Notes: generated by a model not told the origin, from the letters alone. DNA of 64,000 nt from Wuchereria bancrofti (GCA_005281725.1 SSBO01000012.1:1532194-1596193); one strand, 5' to 3'; positions 39,401-53,550 are shown, numbered from the stretch's first letter. Made by a program: numbers and translations.

Positions 39401-42400
39401 GTAGAGTCTGTTTGGTTAATTAATTGTTATGGGTAACTGTAAAACCTTTGTTTGATTAATTATTTGTTAGGGTGAAACTATAAACCATTCTTTTTTCTCA
39501 CTTATCCGGTGAGATACCAAATTTATGGGCCGTTTCGAATCGATTGGATTCGATTTTTTTTTTTTGTAACGAGTCTTGCTTGACTTGTTAATCGCTGAAA
39601 TCGCTGAAAAAATTATCGATCGAGCTTTTTGATGCTGTTTTCTTCAGATATGATTTTGAAGTGGATAGTTGGTTCTTTTGCGATTTTAAAATATTATTCT
39701 ATTTCATATTAAATACAATAACCCTTAGGATTTGTTGCTTTACAGGTAGATTTAGCAATGGGAAGTGAGAAAATGATAGAAACATTGACCGATATAAACT
39801 TGAATATGGAAGATAAAGTCAGGTAATATTTTGTTTCATATTAAAAACAGCAGTAACCCGTAAGGTTTACTTTTTCTGAGTTTATATTGCATTTCATTTT
39901 TGTTAAGGTGATTATTCTAGAGTGCCTCATTTTTTTTTTTCAATCGCTTATCGATTTGATCTAGTTTGTTTTAATTTGTACTCGTAAATTGCATACTTTT
40001 GCTATCATAGTTTTTGTTTTTTTACAGGGCTTTGGAGGAAACGATTGATGATTTTGAAACCATGCGTGCAATGGATGAAGAAATATTAGAGAATCAAAAA
40101 GATACTGAAAAGGAATTGAGAGAAGAGCTTGATAAAGCATATGGGAAGATTAATGAGGTAATGAGGAATGTTCCCGAGCAACTTGTCTTTGATATAACTT
40201 TCTAGATACCTTTTGGAAAATCCGGAGATTTTCAGTTATTGCTACAAATAAAGGCTTGTGGTGCTCAAGCGGAAGATTACGAAAAAACGATTCTCATGTT
40301 TCGGAAGAAAGTTAGCGATCTAAATGAAGAAATCCAGGATCGTTATGATGATGTAAGCAACTTTTTATGCGATTTCTCTCATTTGCTTTTGTAATTCTAG
40401 CTCATATAGTCCGAAAATAGTTATCTTTTGACTATTGTCATCATCTCATTTCAACATTTTAGTTTATAAAAAGACTTGGTGCGTGTAATAGTCCTCCAGG
40501 AATTTTCCTTTCTACTCATAACCTGAGGTCACGTTCTTGCAAATGTTATCTGCAAGTCCATTTAGAATGTAAAGACATAAGGAATGTATTGTGGTTTAGC
40601 CCAAGGAGTTAACTTAAATGAATATCTTTATTTTCTCGCATTATTTTAGAATTTACATATGTTAGAACAAATAAAAATTCTCGAAGAAGGAATTGCTGCT
40701 CCTGGATTGAAAAGTACCGGTTTCACCTCCACACGCGTATTTTCGGAAGTAAGTTTAAAATTTTAGCAATCTCATAATGCTGTGACCTAGTTCGAATGAA
40801 GAGTTGAACTGCTATTCGAACTCTCTGTCTATGAATATAGCTTCTAATGATTCTTCTGTCGTTTTCATTTCTTTAGATCGTGGATGCTAAGGTACAATCG
40901 TTAGAATTGGAATCTGCACATCAACTTATTAGATATCTGAAAGCCTTTATGCCAGATAATTTTATGAAACCAGGAGGTCAATTTTTAATTTATAATATTA
41001 ATTTATAATACAGAGCCGTAAAAACTTTCAATTGTGCCGTCATCACTCATTTCAGAGGTAATCTGATCAGCGCTTCATTTAGAGTATTGATGTACAATTT
41101 GTATTTGGTACGAGAAACTTATAATAGTACCAACAGTCAAGAATATTTTTTAAATTATTGCATTAAGTTATCGTTGGTAGTTTGATATTAAAGAATTAAA
41201 TCTAATACATTTGTGAAATTAACAGGTGACAATGATGCAGTAATACTTAATGTGTTGTTTCCACGGCTGTATCAAAAATCAGTGGCCTTGGCAAAGCTGA
41301 TGAGTAGTAAAGTTTGTTTCTCTTTTATTTTTTTTTCCATGGTGTTTCACTGGTAACGTTTGATAGCGAGTAATCTATAATTTTTATAATTTGTCCGATT
41401 TTTTCAGTACCCTGCAGTACCAGGTGGTATGCGTCGTGAACATGTTACCAAATCACACAAGGCTGAGCAATGGGCACATTGTGCAAAGTTTAATTATTTA
41501 TTGAATGCATTTGAATGTATTCTACGAAAATTTGAGAGGTGAGTCAATTTGAGTAGTCATTATATATAAAGAAATATTTTATATTTCACTTAGTGGGATT
41601 CTGTTTAAGCTAAATCATTAACTGATATTCAGTTCGGGAAGATTTTGCCATACGTCCAAAATGGATTCTTTTCGAAATGTTCTTGCATATATTTCAGTGC
41701 AATACAACGCTGTTCGGTAGAAAGACTGTCACGCTTGGCACAACTTCAGTTAGAAATGGCAACACAGGAAAGGATGATCGATCAATATATTGATCTGTTG
41801 AAGACTGATCGTCTCGATGAGAACACCTCCTCAGCGAATCTTGAGAAAGGGATAACGTACTTCCAGGTCGTAACTTCACGTTTTGTTTTTGTTGTAACAG
41901 ATTATTGAATTATTGAAAAATCTAGCTATTCTTAGTAAAATATTAAATTATAAATTGTTACTTGAGTAGGATAGAAGTTAAGCATACAATTGTATTTTTT
42001 TTAGTATTTATTGATAGTATGATATAAATCATCATGCGTTCACGCAAAATATGCTTTAGAGTTTAATGTTGAGTTCGGAATTCTTTCTCCATATTCGAAC
42101 AAAATGATTGTTTTTTCAGAATGTTTTCTCAGTTCACATGGTTTCTGAGGATTATGATATGAAACAGGCATTTTCTGATTTTATCGCCCAACTACTATCT
42201 GGTTTGGGTTGGATGAAAATAAATGTTCAGCGTTTCACATACTTTTTATTGGTGAGTTCGAAGTTTTTAAAATAAATGAATTTCACTTTAGAAGGATTTG
42301 CAACTGATAATATCCTTTTCTATAGACACCAGTCATACTATAGATGAATTTTTGATTGTTTTCATAATTTCTACTCATTATCAAAATGTTGTTGTTCTAC

Positions 42401-45294
42401 AGATCTCAAGAATTCATCTCCATTCTTTTTTTGTGAAAACTAAATTACTAGATAGCGTAAGCAAGTTGCTGAATTTCTCTTGTTTGTTTATCATGAGTTG
42501 CTTACGATCGCTTTTGAAGATAGATGCAAATATTATTCCCATCAATTAACAATCAGGTATTTCTTTTTAAGCCTGGTATTGAAAATAGCGAGATTAATAT
42601 TCTTGCTGCTACCTTAATGGGATTAATCACGGAATGTGAGCAGCTAACAATTCATTCAAGAAATAGTATTGCAGCACAGAAGGAAATGATAATAAACCAA
42701 AAGGTATAGTTTTTTTTTTTTTTTTTTTTTTCAGATGTGTTTGAAATCTTATTTCTTTAATCGTTCTAATACAATTCCATTTAAAACTTCTAGAAACTTT
42801 AAGACGTAATGAAGAAAAGTTTTGCTCTTTTACCTTTTTTTTTCTACTTAATTTTTCAGGTTGATGAGCACTTATTAAGTGCAGGCAACATCCTTTGGAA
42901 GATAGCAACTGTTGCGGACAATGTCTGTGCTACAGCAAGTATACAGCTAAGTACATATACCGGTAAATATTTGCCAACCGAATTACAAGTCATTCAGTTC
43001 TCAGTACTAATTTTGTTGTATATTAATATTTCCAGTTGTTACCGGTTTTAAAATGGAAAATAAAATTTAAAAAAAAAACAAAAAAAAGTTAAAGATTTAG
43101 CGGTTTTGCAGATGTTGAAGGATTGCAAAGTGAGCGAATTAAAGAACTGTTATTGGGAGCCGTTGAAAAAATGAATGGTCAAACTGACAGCGCCAAGGCC
43201 CAAGAAATTATTAAGTATGGCTTTTCAAAAAGCTGTTTTATGGCTAATAATCATAATGTATGAAAATTATTCATTCTTTATTACTGTAATTGAAATACGT
43301 GTATGTTATATAGAATCTGTGATTTTTTTTTCCTTTTTATTTGCTGCAACTTTTCTACAGGAATGATATACTTACACTAAAATCGATTCTTTCAAAGTTA
43401 GCTGAACAGCTGGACAGTGGGAACTTGGAAGTAGAAGCAGACAATAAGAAGGTTAGAGTCTCCTAAAGTTATGATCTTTCCAATTTATTGGTAACTTTGC
43501 ATCACCGCCTGTGCATTTCTATCAGAAATTACAATTTTTCGCTCTACACAGCTATACCAAAATAGTTAAACCGATTCAAATTCTTTTGCTCTATTCTATT
43601 TTGGATAAAATATGTTTTTCAGCCATTCCCGCCGCTTTTGGAACGAGCTCATGCTCGAAAACAGGATGCAGCGGAAACAGAGGAACTTCGTTGGCACCTG
43701 GAAAAAAAGGAAAATGAAATATCTGATTTGAAGAAAACGCTTCGATCTAAGGCAGATGATATCAGCAATTATAGGGTATCCTTTTGAACTTATTTCTTAA
43801 TGACTTAATGGTGTTTCTGGTATTGACAAATAGATGAGAGTTGAGGAACCGTGGTGAAGAAGAACATTAATAGGTTTTTTTAGTAGGTTTTCATTTTTTT
43901 TTTCCTTTAACAGGTTTGCTCGGACCAGGTATTTCCACACTGTGGCGAGATAAATGAAGATTGCTTGCTTAGAAAGATCATTTTTATTTTCTAATTTTTA
44001 TTTCGTTGTTTAGCTTCGCTTAGAAATGGCTGATAAAAAAATAGAAACATCGGGTAAAGCAGACGAGTCACGGGTGTTGAGCTTGCAATCACGTTGTGAT
44101 GAATTGCAAAGCGAATTGAAAAGAAGGAGAGAGTACGTTTATTTCATACTGACAGTTTTATATTGCTATTTATTTTTTTTTTTTTTTTCTTTTCTGCATT
44201 TAGTTGAGAAGCGGAATTATTTTTAGTGAGTACGAAGAGACAATGGATGCTATACAAAGAGATTTGGAAGCATGTGAGAAGGAGAATATAGAACTGAAAG
44301 AACGTGCCAGAAATATGAGCAAAAAAGCTTTGTTAATGGTATGTTATTCTTTACCCATGTTTGAAAAAAACACATTGTATAAAGTTATTATTAGTATTTT
44401 AAATAATAGTTTGTTTTTTAGTAACATTAATGGCTCTAAAATTTGTAACCATCACTTTTTTTTTCCTTTTAAAGAACCTGAGCAACAATCTGGCATCATC
44501 CGGTTCTTCGTTGCCATCAACACCAACTGCTACTAGTGGCAGTGCATTTACATATGCGACCGAAGTCAGTATTCTGGAAACAGCATTAATTGAAAATCAA
44601 AATGCTCTCAAATTCGCAAATGAGAAAATACGTTACTTAAAGGTTGTATTTTTGTTTGAAGTTTAGTTATTGCTTGCATCGGTGTTTCCGTTTTGATTTC
44701 ATTGAAATCTGCTAAAATTCTCTAACGTGATGCTGAACTCTTTTATTGTTTAAGTTGCATTGAACATTGAATGAAATGTGAGATACATTTAGGTTAACGA
44801 TATGTTGTTTTCAGGTTGAAAGCATGCTACAGTTGTTGTCAGATACCGGAGTGTCTAATGTTTCAGCTGAAATCGCTGGACCACTAACACTAGATGCTGC
44901 TCAAGGATCATATAAAGAAGAACTTGACAAGTTGATTAGAGAAGCGGAAGGCATTATAAATGAAGCTCGGAATTACCAATTGCCTTATATAGCAAATTTG
45001 AATAAGCAGAAAAAAGCGCAGCTTGCTGAAGAGCAACAGTATTACTCGAATATTCGAGATGTCAATTATAGGATTAATAATGTTAGTGGTTTTTATTGAC
45101 AGTATTTTATTTTTTATCTACACATCTGTTTGAGTCTTCATTGCTGTGCTGTTCTTACTTCTTTTTGTCTTAATTTACAGTTGAAATTAAAAATTCACCG
45201 CTTCTGGTCGAAATATAATCCCGGGAAACCGCTTCCGAGCTTGTTTAATAATATAAAAAGCATTGTTGTAGAGAGGCCGAAGGTATGTTCTTGG

Positions 45295-45330
<36 letters not shown>

Positions 45331-45600
45331 TGATATAATTTAATATCTTTTTTGATTTTTTTTTCTACTATTTTTATGAAATTTGACTTCATAATTTTCT
45401 GCTGAAGCAACATTGCTTGGTAGTAATGATTTTTTGAAAAGTGTCTTATTTTCATTTAAATAAATATAATGGGCGTATTTCAGTACTTGCAAAGTGATGG
45501 TCGAGGTGTGCATTCGGATGCATATAAGAACGCCTATAGTGTTTTATTTGATAAGTTGGACGTGGAACGCAAAAAGTTCGAATCACAACGTGTTTGCTGA
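36454..45600 (+). CDS. dnc-1: Dynactin subunit p150Glued
   Basis: Largest dynactin subunit; it binds microtubule plus ends and cytoplasmic dynein and makes dynein processive. Thirty-one exons: 36454-36487, 36903-37069, 37207-37266, 37370-37525, 37609-37779, 37979-38082, 38148-38286, 38429-38551, 38639-38737, 38845-38909, 39006-39165, 39746-39822, 40028-40157, 40236-40352, 40650-40748, 40877-40976, 41226-41311, 41408-41538, 41698-41866, 42120-42251, 42557-42703, 42860-42962, 43112-43214, 43361-43451, 43623-43775, 44014-44132, 44227-44338, 44475-44642, 44815-45081, 45181-45282, 45484-45600. They sum to 1,266 aa plus TGA, the usual length. A CAP-Gly domain (about residues 5-70) carries GTWIGINLDEPNGKHNGTVKG and HGIFLR. 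A Ser/Lys-rich linker follows (about 85-195), then a long coiled coil from DERSELEWLRIQHKDL, the central globular region (DNDAVILNVLFPRLYQKSVA) and a second coiled coil near the C-terminus. Exon 9 ends with a GC donor (gag|gcatgt); only that choice keeps the frame open. Confidence 0.96.
45299..45330 (+). repeat. Poly-T tract of about 30 bases in a dnc-1 intron
   Basis: An uninterrupted T run directly follows the exon 45,181-45,282 donor. It may be of unreliable length in assembly. Confidence 0.9.
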
Positions 45601-45916
45601 TGATAATTGTGCCATGAATCTTATCAGTGCTAGAAAGTACTAGTCGTCAAAAATCTTCAAAAGCTGCCTTAATTAAATTATGCACAATTATTTTTTTGTA
45701 CACTGCTATCCTTTTATAACTCAGAAGAGAGCAATAAGCATTTACTAGAAGTTGCCTTACAGTGAATATTGGCGTGATATTATTTATTTTTGTCATGTAT
45801 ATATTTCATTTGTATCATCCACTGCTTATTCCTAAATGGTTATTTCTGGAATTGAAGAAAGTCCAATGATACACCATTCATCAGACTGGAGAATACTTAA
45901 TATATACTTCTGCTGT

Positions 45917-45950
<34 letters not shown>

Positions 45951-46530
45951 CTTATTTATATTTATTTATGCTTTTATAGGAAGGATTGTATGAATAATTT
46001 TACAACTTTTAAATAGATAAACAATGATGAATCTAATGAAATTTCTTTCTTTACACCACCATCCTTTTCCGTTTTATTTCAGTGACATAATTCAGAAACA
46101 AAAGTTGACGATAACATACGGCCGTGGTCTTTCTAAGAGGGAATATGAAGAAGAAAAGCACAAACGTAATTTTTTATTTTTTGAAAAGTACGCATAACAA
46201 AGATGGATATACATGTGATAAAACTAAATTGAGGGTTTTATTGATGGTAATATCCAATCGTGGACAGGTAGGTTCATTTTTTAGACGAAAGGATATTGTT
46301 GCTAATTTGTTTAAGACTTTAAGATAATAAGTCCATAATTAGGTTAGTTTTTTTTCTTTTTTCTTTTTGGCTTGTTGAAAATTAGCAATCATAATTGGGA
46401 ATTTATCATCATGGTTGCCTGTGTTATGACTGATTTTGTGTAACACATGTAATATAAATGTTGGGAAATTCTTCACTATTTTTTTTTTCTTTTTTTCAAA
46501 TTCTAATAGCGATATTTTCATTTTCAAAAA
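45601..46530. other. Convergent intergenic region between dnc-1 and the ion channel gene
   Basis: About 0.93 kb holding the 3' UTRs of two genes that run toward each other. It contains an uninterrupted (TA)n run at about 45,918-45,947. The short frames at 46,124-46,327 (+) and 46,339-46,527 (-) lack splice sites and coding character. Confidence 0.5.
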
Positions 46531-49500
46531 TTACAAAAATAGGTAAAAAGAGAAGTAGAGTGAAACTACAATACCATATGCAAGTGGCAGTATGATACGT
46601 GCTGATAAATCAACCCGTGCAGCTGTTACTGAATAGTAATCGGACCAACGATGGAAATAATCATTTATCAAAGTATCATAGTTTGATGTTGATGTTGAAC
46701 CAAGTAAATCCTACAAAATCATTAATTATTCCAAAACTTCCTCTTTTTTTCTTTTTTTCTAATAGTTTTTATAAACATTTTCAATCAAATTTTAGATATA
46801 TTTATTAACAGAACAAAATGGATGATTGCTATGATATATGATCTGATCTAATATAATTCAATTCCATACAATATCACTTTATTAACTAAAACAAAATATT
46901 TTCCAATTAAATATTTTCAATTTTAGCTCAAATTTATCATTGTTATTTTACACAATTGTAATTCTGAATTTATAATAAAATAAATGAACAAACTTGGTCT
47001 AAATGTTTCAATTCAAATATTCGTCCATTAGCAATAGGTGGCCTTGGACTAATTGAGCGACCTCGTTTTACAGCTTGTTTTTCACGCCGATATCGACTTT
47101 CCGCTCGAATTGATTCATTTTTGTTAGCAAGTAGAAGCTGCTTATGTGACATTTTCATTAATATATGCACTGCTATAACCTGCAAAATGTTTCACATAAA
47201 TTTTAAAAAGTTAAATGTCTCTTTTTTTTTTTTCTTTTTAATCAAATATTCAATTGTTTGTAATAAAGTAGGTTCTTCTTGTCTTTTTTTTTTGGAAAAG
47301 AACAATGGTTTTGTTTCTTTCATGAATATGATTTGAAGCGGTACGGGAAATAATAATTGCTATGAGAATTATACTTTCGAATATTTTGATTAACGTTTGT
47401 TTCCAATTAACATTTCAATAACTTCGATTTTTCATTAAAATATCACTAAAAGTGATCATTGCAATCGTTACTTAATGTTATGATACATTTAACAAATTTT
47501 AATTGATAAAGTTGTTGTGAACATATAATTAACCGTATACTTGTTAAAATTAAGAATGAGATTGAATAGTTGAAAACGAAGTATTAATTTATAAGGTTAT
47601 GTAATAATTAATATCACACTAATTACTGCCTCATATTTTAGACACATCTAAATTAATAATTTTTTATTTAAAATTTAAAATATCACTTCGAGTAGTGAAA
47701 GAAGAATGAATATATTGCATAGAAAGACCCAAACATCAGCAGCTGTTAAGTAAGCTGTTGAAGGTACTTCATTATTCCAAAGCATTGCCTGAAAGCATTT
47801 TATTTTCTGATAAGGAATTTTTTTAGTAATTAGTTTATTTGAAAATTATCATAAATTTTAGCTATGTAGTAGATCAAATTTAATTATTCCACAGAGATTA
47901 AATCTGAATATCGCATTTAATTATGTTAATGATGTAATCGTGTCCAATACTCAGTATCATCATTTAATGATAAATTTCATTCCAACTGGTAAAAGATTAG
48001 GCAGAATATATTTAGAATCAGTCAGATTAACATCTTCATTATTTATCCCATACACTATTACTACTATCTTATTAAGTAATTGGAACAGATAATATCATTG
48101 ATATCATAGTGATAACACATAGCAAATGACAGTTTAATATTTATGAGTAAAATTAATTAATCATTATAAGTTATAAAGTGATGTCATTTATATTACAATG
48201 ATAGTTTTACTGTATTATATATACGGAAAAGTGTTTAATGAAAATGTTATCATATTCATTTTAAATACTTCCTCATTTAATTCTAAGAAAAAAAAATCCA
48301 CTATTGTCATTTATTCATTTTTGAATTAAATTTAGAAAGAAAAAAAGAAATTTAAATAAAAAATTAACACAGAAGAATGTAAGCAAAGATGAGAAAGCCA
48401 AAATTGTTATCCGTGATTGTAAACGTTGTCGTTCAATGTAAAAGATAATCCAGGTAAGTGCAACAAGTATAATTGTTGGTAAGAAATAACGAAAAAATGA
48501 TGCATGGAATGGCCGATGAAAATGTAATCGAACACGAAGACATGAGAATCGAGCTAAAAGAGAGAAGAAAAAAAAATATGAAATAGGAAAAAAAAGATGG
48601 GAATGAAAAAAATAAATGATTTTTAATTTATTTTATCACTTACTTTGTTAATATTTGTTTCAAATATATTAACGAACAAATAAAATGTAATAACAGTAAT
48701 AATAATAATTTAATAGTTGATAATTAATAATAACAATAATAATAAGTAATAATAATGATAATAATAAGTAATAATAATAAGTAATAATAATAATGATAAT
48801 AATGATAATAAGTAATAATAATAATAACAATAATAATAACAGGTAATAATAATAGTGATAATAACAGTAAGTAATAATAATGATGATGAGTAATAATAAT
48901 AATAATATTAATAATAATAATAATAATAAGTAACAGTAATAATGATAATAATAATAATAGTAATAATGATAAATAATAGTAACAAGAATAGAATATTATA
49001 AAATATTTATTATTTTCTCTTAATTTCATTACTAATGTTCACAAAAACCGATTTATCAACCATTTTTTTTTTCTCTTTTTCCTTCCTAAATCTTAAATAA
49101 TTAATTCCAAAAATTTTGAAAAAAAAAAGAAGAAGTAAACCTGAAGCTGTATTTAATTCAGTGACAGCATAAAGTCCTTCAAAATTGCAACTTTCACTGG
49201 AAACTAATGATGTATGCATGCTTACTGGTCCTATGCTTGCATTCAATCGTGCACCATCAGAGTAATACCACGAAAGTGATAATTGCCTGCTGGGATGTTT
49301 ACCTGCAAACAGAGACTCTTTTAACAAAAAATAAAAAATAAATGAAAAGAGAGAAAATGGATCATTTCAAATAATTGATGTATAAAGTTTTTTTTTTTTT
49401 ATCTTAGTTATGTGGATATAAGTTTACTCTGACAAAAAAAAAATTGACCGGAAATTTGTGGTAATAATTTTTTTTTCTTTTTTTTAATATGTATTTTTGG

Positions 49501-52008
49501 AAAAAATTGACATTTGAAACATAGAAAATTATGAACAAAAAAAAACGAATAATTAGTTACATTCTATTTATTAAATTATTGAGGAATTTTATAAAAATTT
49601 TTAAAGGATGTTAAATATTAAATGTTAAAGTTAAATGAGAAATGAAAACCCGCATAGATATCAATGGGACAATAATGCGAATCGAATGGATAATGCTTCA
49701 AATTGAATGGACAATGAATTTCCAATTCATAACTGAAATAGGATAAGCATTATTAATGATTAAAAAGAAGGCTTACTTATTGATTAACTTTTTTTATCAT
49801 AATTTTGTTCCAGAAAAAAGAAAAAAAAATGAAAAACTTACGATATTTTAAAAGAAGATTTGAACGAAATTTTTCAAAAAAAAAATTAATTAATTAATTA
49901 AATTATGAAATATTAAAAAGCTAGAAAAAATAATAAGAGAAAAAAGAATTAGTTTGCATTCCTTTTGTAATATTTGTTCATTTTATCATTTTATCACCTG
50001 TAGATTAGTCGTTACTGTTATTAATTAGAGATACTGATTGTAATATTGATCATATTAATAGAGATTATTGATTATTTCATCATTAAATCATGTACATTAT
50101 CTAATGTAAGAGTTACTCGTTTTTTTTTTTCTCCTTTTACTTTTACATAATTGTTAAATAGAATTGTTACTTATCATAATTCAGTATTAAATAAATATAA
50201 CAATTATAAATTTAAAAATTTACTAATTTTAAAATAATTTTTACTATCATAATGAAAGACGAAGTTTTAGTTAAAGTTTTATTATAGCTATAAACCAATT
50301 AATTATACATTCAAAATCGGAATGATAAAAAGATAAGTATTAACTTTGATCGAGTAGATGTGGTGCCATCAGATGCCGAAATGATAAGTCGATAAGCATC
50401 TTTTGGTTGTACTTTATTACCAGTAAATTGCAAATCACTGAATGGGTATAGATATTGATCATGTTTGACAATAACTGAACCAGGTGGTCTACCTGATTTT
50501 TCCACTACCATTAATAAAGAAATGGATGCTTTAAAATTCTGAAAATGAATGGATTAATTAATATTATTTAGTAGATTCTGTCCTTTTTCATAGTAAATGT
50601 GAAATCAAATATAAAAAAAAAAATAGGTTATTTTTATAAAATAAGAAAAAACCAATAAGATGTCAAATAATTAACTAAATATTTATAAGAATTCAGTTGT
50701 ATTTTCCTTTTGTTTTCTTTTTCTTTTCCCTAACATAAATATGAAAATGCTGATTATTTGATTAAAAAAAAAAAGTTTGGTATGAAAATGAAAGGAATAT
50801 TTTTATGTTGTACTTTATAAATTGTTACTTAATGCAATTTTANTATAAGAATTCAGTTGTATTTTCCTTTTGTTTTCTTTTTCTTTTCCCTAACATAAAT
50901 ATGAAAATGCTGATTATTTGATTAAAAAAAAAAAGTTTGGTATGAAAATGAAAGGAATATTTTTATGTTGTACTTTATAAATTGTTACTTAATGCAATTT
51001 TAGTATCGCTAATTTGCAGCATTTTACATAATCAAATTAATTTGATGATATATATTAAGCATTTCATTGATTTCTTTTTCTTTTCCCTAACATAAATAGA
51101 AAGAATTGATAAAAATTGCTAATGAAGAAAGGTTATGACCTTTGTTTATTTATGCTATTTGCTTTAATTTTTAGCCATCTCATTGCAAACATTGCAATTC
51201 TTTCACTTACTTTATCATGCATTCATTTGCAAAAATAAAAAAAAAAAAAGAAAAAGAAAAAGAAGAAAACTATGTGTAATGCGTGAGTGTGTTAAAAAAA
51301 AAAAGAGAGTTTTTTTAAGAAAAAAAAAAAAATTAAAAAAGTGTGTCAGTAAAAAATTGTGAACAATTTGATTGATTTACCGATTGTTTGAGATTAAAAT
51401 CGCTAATTGATTCGATTGTCATTCCAATTTGTAAATTTTTCTTTTCTGCAAAAAGCAAAAAAAAAAAGTTTGAAATTTTGTTTTAACCTTAGTTGATACT
51501 TGCAAAATAATTTTAGCTTTGTGATATTAACAATGAGAATGGAAGGAAGAAAAAAGAAATCAAATAAAAATCAGATAGAATTTTTTGCATTGTCATGTAA
51601 AATACTGGAGTGCAGAATTAAAGTAATTAAAAATATTTGTTCAATTTGAATTTATTCGACGATATTTTTATAAAAAATTAATTTTTTCAGATAAAATTGC
51701 AATTACTGATTAATGATATAGCGTTTTACTTTTTTTATTCTCATAACCACCAACTTCTTTTCTTTTTTTTTTTATAAGAAAATAATTAAACGAACAACGA
51801 ATAACCAATTAATTTTTTAACGAATAACTAATTAATTAAATTAATTTAAAATTATTGAAATAAAAATCAACATACCTCCTTTATTACTATCATCCATTGC
51901 TGTTTTTGTTGTTATATTACGATTTGTTATAGCGAATACTCTTCCAAATGTCAATTTAACGGTAACGGTCACACAGACGATAAAAGTTTGTATTGAAAGT
52001 TGTTGCAT
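46531..52008 (-). CDS. Cys-loop ligand-gated ion channel subunit (divergent, anion-channel-like)
   Basis: Pentameric neurotransmitter-gated channel subunit of the plasma membrane. Nine exons: 51876-52008, 51381-51445, 50345-50538, 49650-49732, 49141-49302, 48369-48553, 47687-47788, 46994-47179, 46531-46710; all phases match, 429 aa. The start MQQLSIQTFIVCVTVTVKL is a signal peptide. The Cys-loop is CPFNLKHYPFDSHYC (about residues 137-151) with exactly 13 residues between cysteines. A second cysteine pair (SESCNFEG ... ARFSCLRVRL) matches the loop-C disulfide of glycine/GluCl-type subunits. M1 is FRYFLPTIILVALTWIIFYI; M2 is SRITILAFSSLLTFFC with the conserved central Leu; M3 is DVWVFLCNIFILLSLLE; a basic loop of about 90 residues follows (RGRSISPRPP); M4 is ARIILPLAYGIVVSLYF near the very C-terminus. 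The M1-M2 turn has QSR where anion channels usually have PAR. The ligand cannot be told from sequence. The closest nematode subfamily would be one of the LGC groups. Confidence 0.9.
48700..48985. repeat. (AAT)n-type trinucleotide array in an ion channel intron
   Basis: About 285 bases of aat/gat/agt/aac trinucleotides, interrupted, between channel exons 48,369-48,553 and 49,141-49,302. Its reverse complement translates to the Leu/Tyr-rich frame at 48,724-49,029, which is not a gene. Confidence 0.95.
50684..50842. repeat. 159-bp direct repeat, copy A, ending at the N at 50,843
   Basis: Starts tataagaattcagttgtatt and ends aatgcaatttta. It is repeated without visible change at 50,844-51,002, immediately after a single N. 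It lies within an ion channel intron. Best explained as unmerged contig overlap. Confidence 0.95.
50844..51002. repeat. 159-bp direct repeat, copy B, starting after the N at 50,843
   Basis: Second copy of 50,684-50,842. This copy continues into unique sequence (gtatcgct...), so it is the one contiguous with the next channel exon. Confidence 0.95.
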
Positions 52009-52103
52009 AAGGTACGCATAAAGGCAATAGCTAAAAATTTAATTTTTAAATTCCAAAAAAAAAAAAAAAGAGGATCCAAAACTCATAATAATCAATGCAA
52101 AAA

Positions 52104-52250
52104 ATGATAACAATAATAATAAATAAATAATAATAAGTAATAATAACAATAATAATAAATGATAATAATAATGACAGCAATAATAATAATAATAACGGTA
52201 ATAATAATACAACAATAACAAATAACAATAACAATAATAATAATAATAAT
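52104..52250. repeat. (AAT)n-type trinucleotide array upstream of the ion channel gene
   Basis: Interrupted aat/aac/gat repeats about 100 bases 5' of the channel ATG (52,008, minus strand). Its position makes it part of the proximal promoter or 5' UTR. Confidence 0.9.
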
Positions 52251-53550
52251 AGAGTGTGACAAAGATTGAAATTAAATTATGATCATTCTAATATGCCTAT
52301 TTTATTCAATTCAATTTCTTATATAAACATATATCATATCATGTTATATAAATTTATGCGTATATTCCTAACGATAATAACAGATACTTACAATTTATTT
52401 TACACATTTCTAATTAATTTAAAAGAATAAAATGAAATATCTTAGAAAGGTTTTGTTTTTTAATTATAACAGTATTACTGTGAATAACGAACAACGAAAA
52501 TAAGTAATCTATAAAAGCTAATAATTTTGAAGGTAGTTGTAAATTTGAAACAAATAGCAAAAAATTCCTCGTAAATTAGTATTCGTTTTTTTTTTCCCCA
52601 CTTATTTTTTAGTAATAAGAGAAAAACAAAAATTTGAAATTGAGCATAAAGAACAGACGAAGAAATAGAAGCGCTAATGATTTTGTAAAAAAAGAAAAGG
52701 AAAAAATAACAGCTGGAAGATTCATTTTACCTCAACAATTCGTTAATAACGAGATGCAGGTGAGATGAGATAACACTTCAAGACAGGTGCATAGAAAAAA
52801 AAAGTGCCAGTAAAATTATGAAATGTGGAATTCAGAAAGTAATAAACAATTTTATTTCTAACATAAAATTCTTTCGTCAATTATCAATAAATTGAAATTC
52901 ACAAAAAAAAAAAAGAAGAAACAATAAATAAATAAACTAATGAAAATATCAAATTCAAAAAACTATAAATTTATATATTTACATATGTATAAGATAAATT
53001 AATAGTAATTTTATAACTCATACATCCTTCTCATTTTCCTACTTTGAAAAAAAAAAGATAAAAAATAAATTTATTATATTTGGGGAGGAAGAAAGAAAAG
53101 GAGCGATGAAAAAGAAAGAATTTATTTTAATTATTTCAATTTTCAAATATTTTCTGTATTTGGTAAAAGTTTAAATTTTGCTAATGAATGAGAGATAAAG
53201 TTAATATTGAGAGAAAACAAAACATATTGCAATCATTTCTTTACTCTGAATTTTCGTCTATTTTCTTTGTGATAATTATGAATTGGTATCTGGCGATAAG
53301 CATTAATCATTGATTTCTACAGAGATGGAAACCACAAGTAATCATTCATTTAAAACATTTTAGTCAATAAATTTGAAACATCTCATTGAAATTCTCTTTT
53401 TTTCTTCCTTCCTTCTTTTTTTTTTTTGAAGCATTGAATTGTTTGAGATTAAACGAGCAAGCAGTTGTTTGCTTGATTCAAGTTAAACAATTGAAATTTA
53501 ATAAAGGTCAAAATAAATAAATATATATGAGTAGAAGAAAAAAAGACGAA

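Noticed and set aside
48724..49029. Leu/Tyr/Ile-rich open frame on the minus strand
   Set aside because: It is the translation of an AAT-type trinucleotide array inside an ion channel intron; any frame of such repeats stays open.
52039..52234. Two overlapping Leu/Tyr-rich frames on the minus strand
   Set aside because: Same cause: a trinucleotide repeat array, no splice sites, no protein-like composition.
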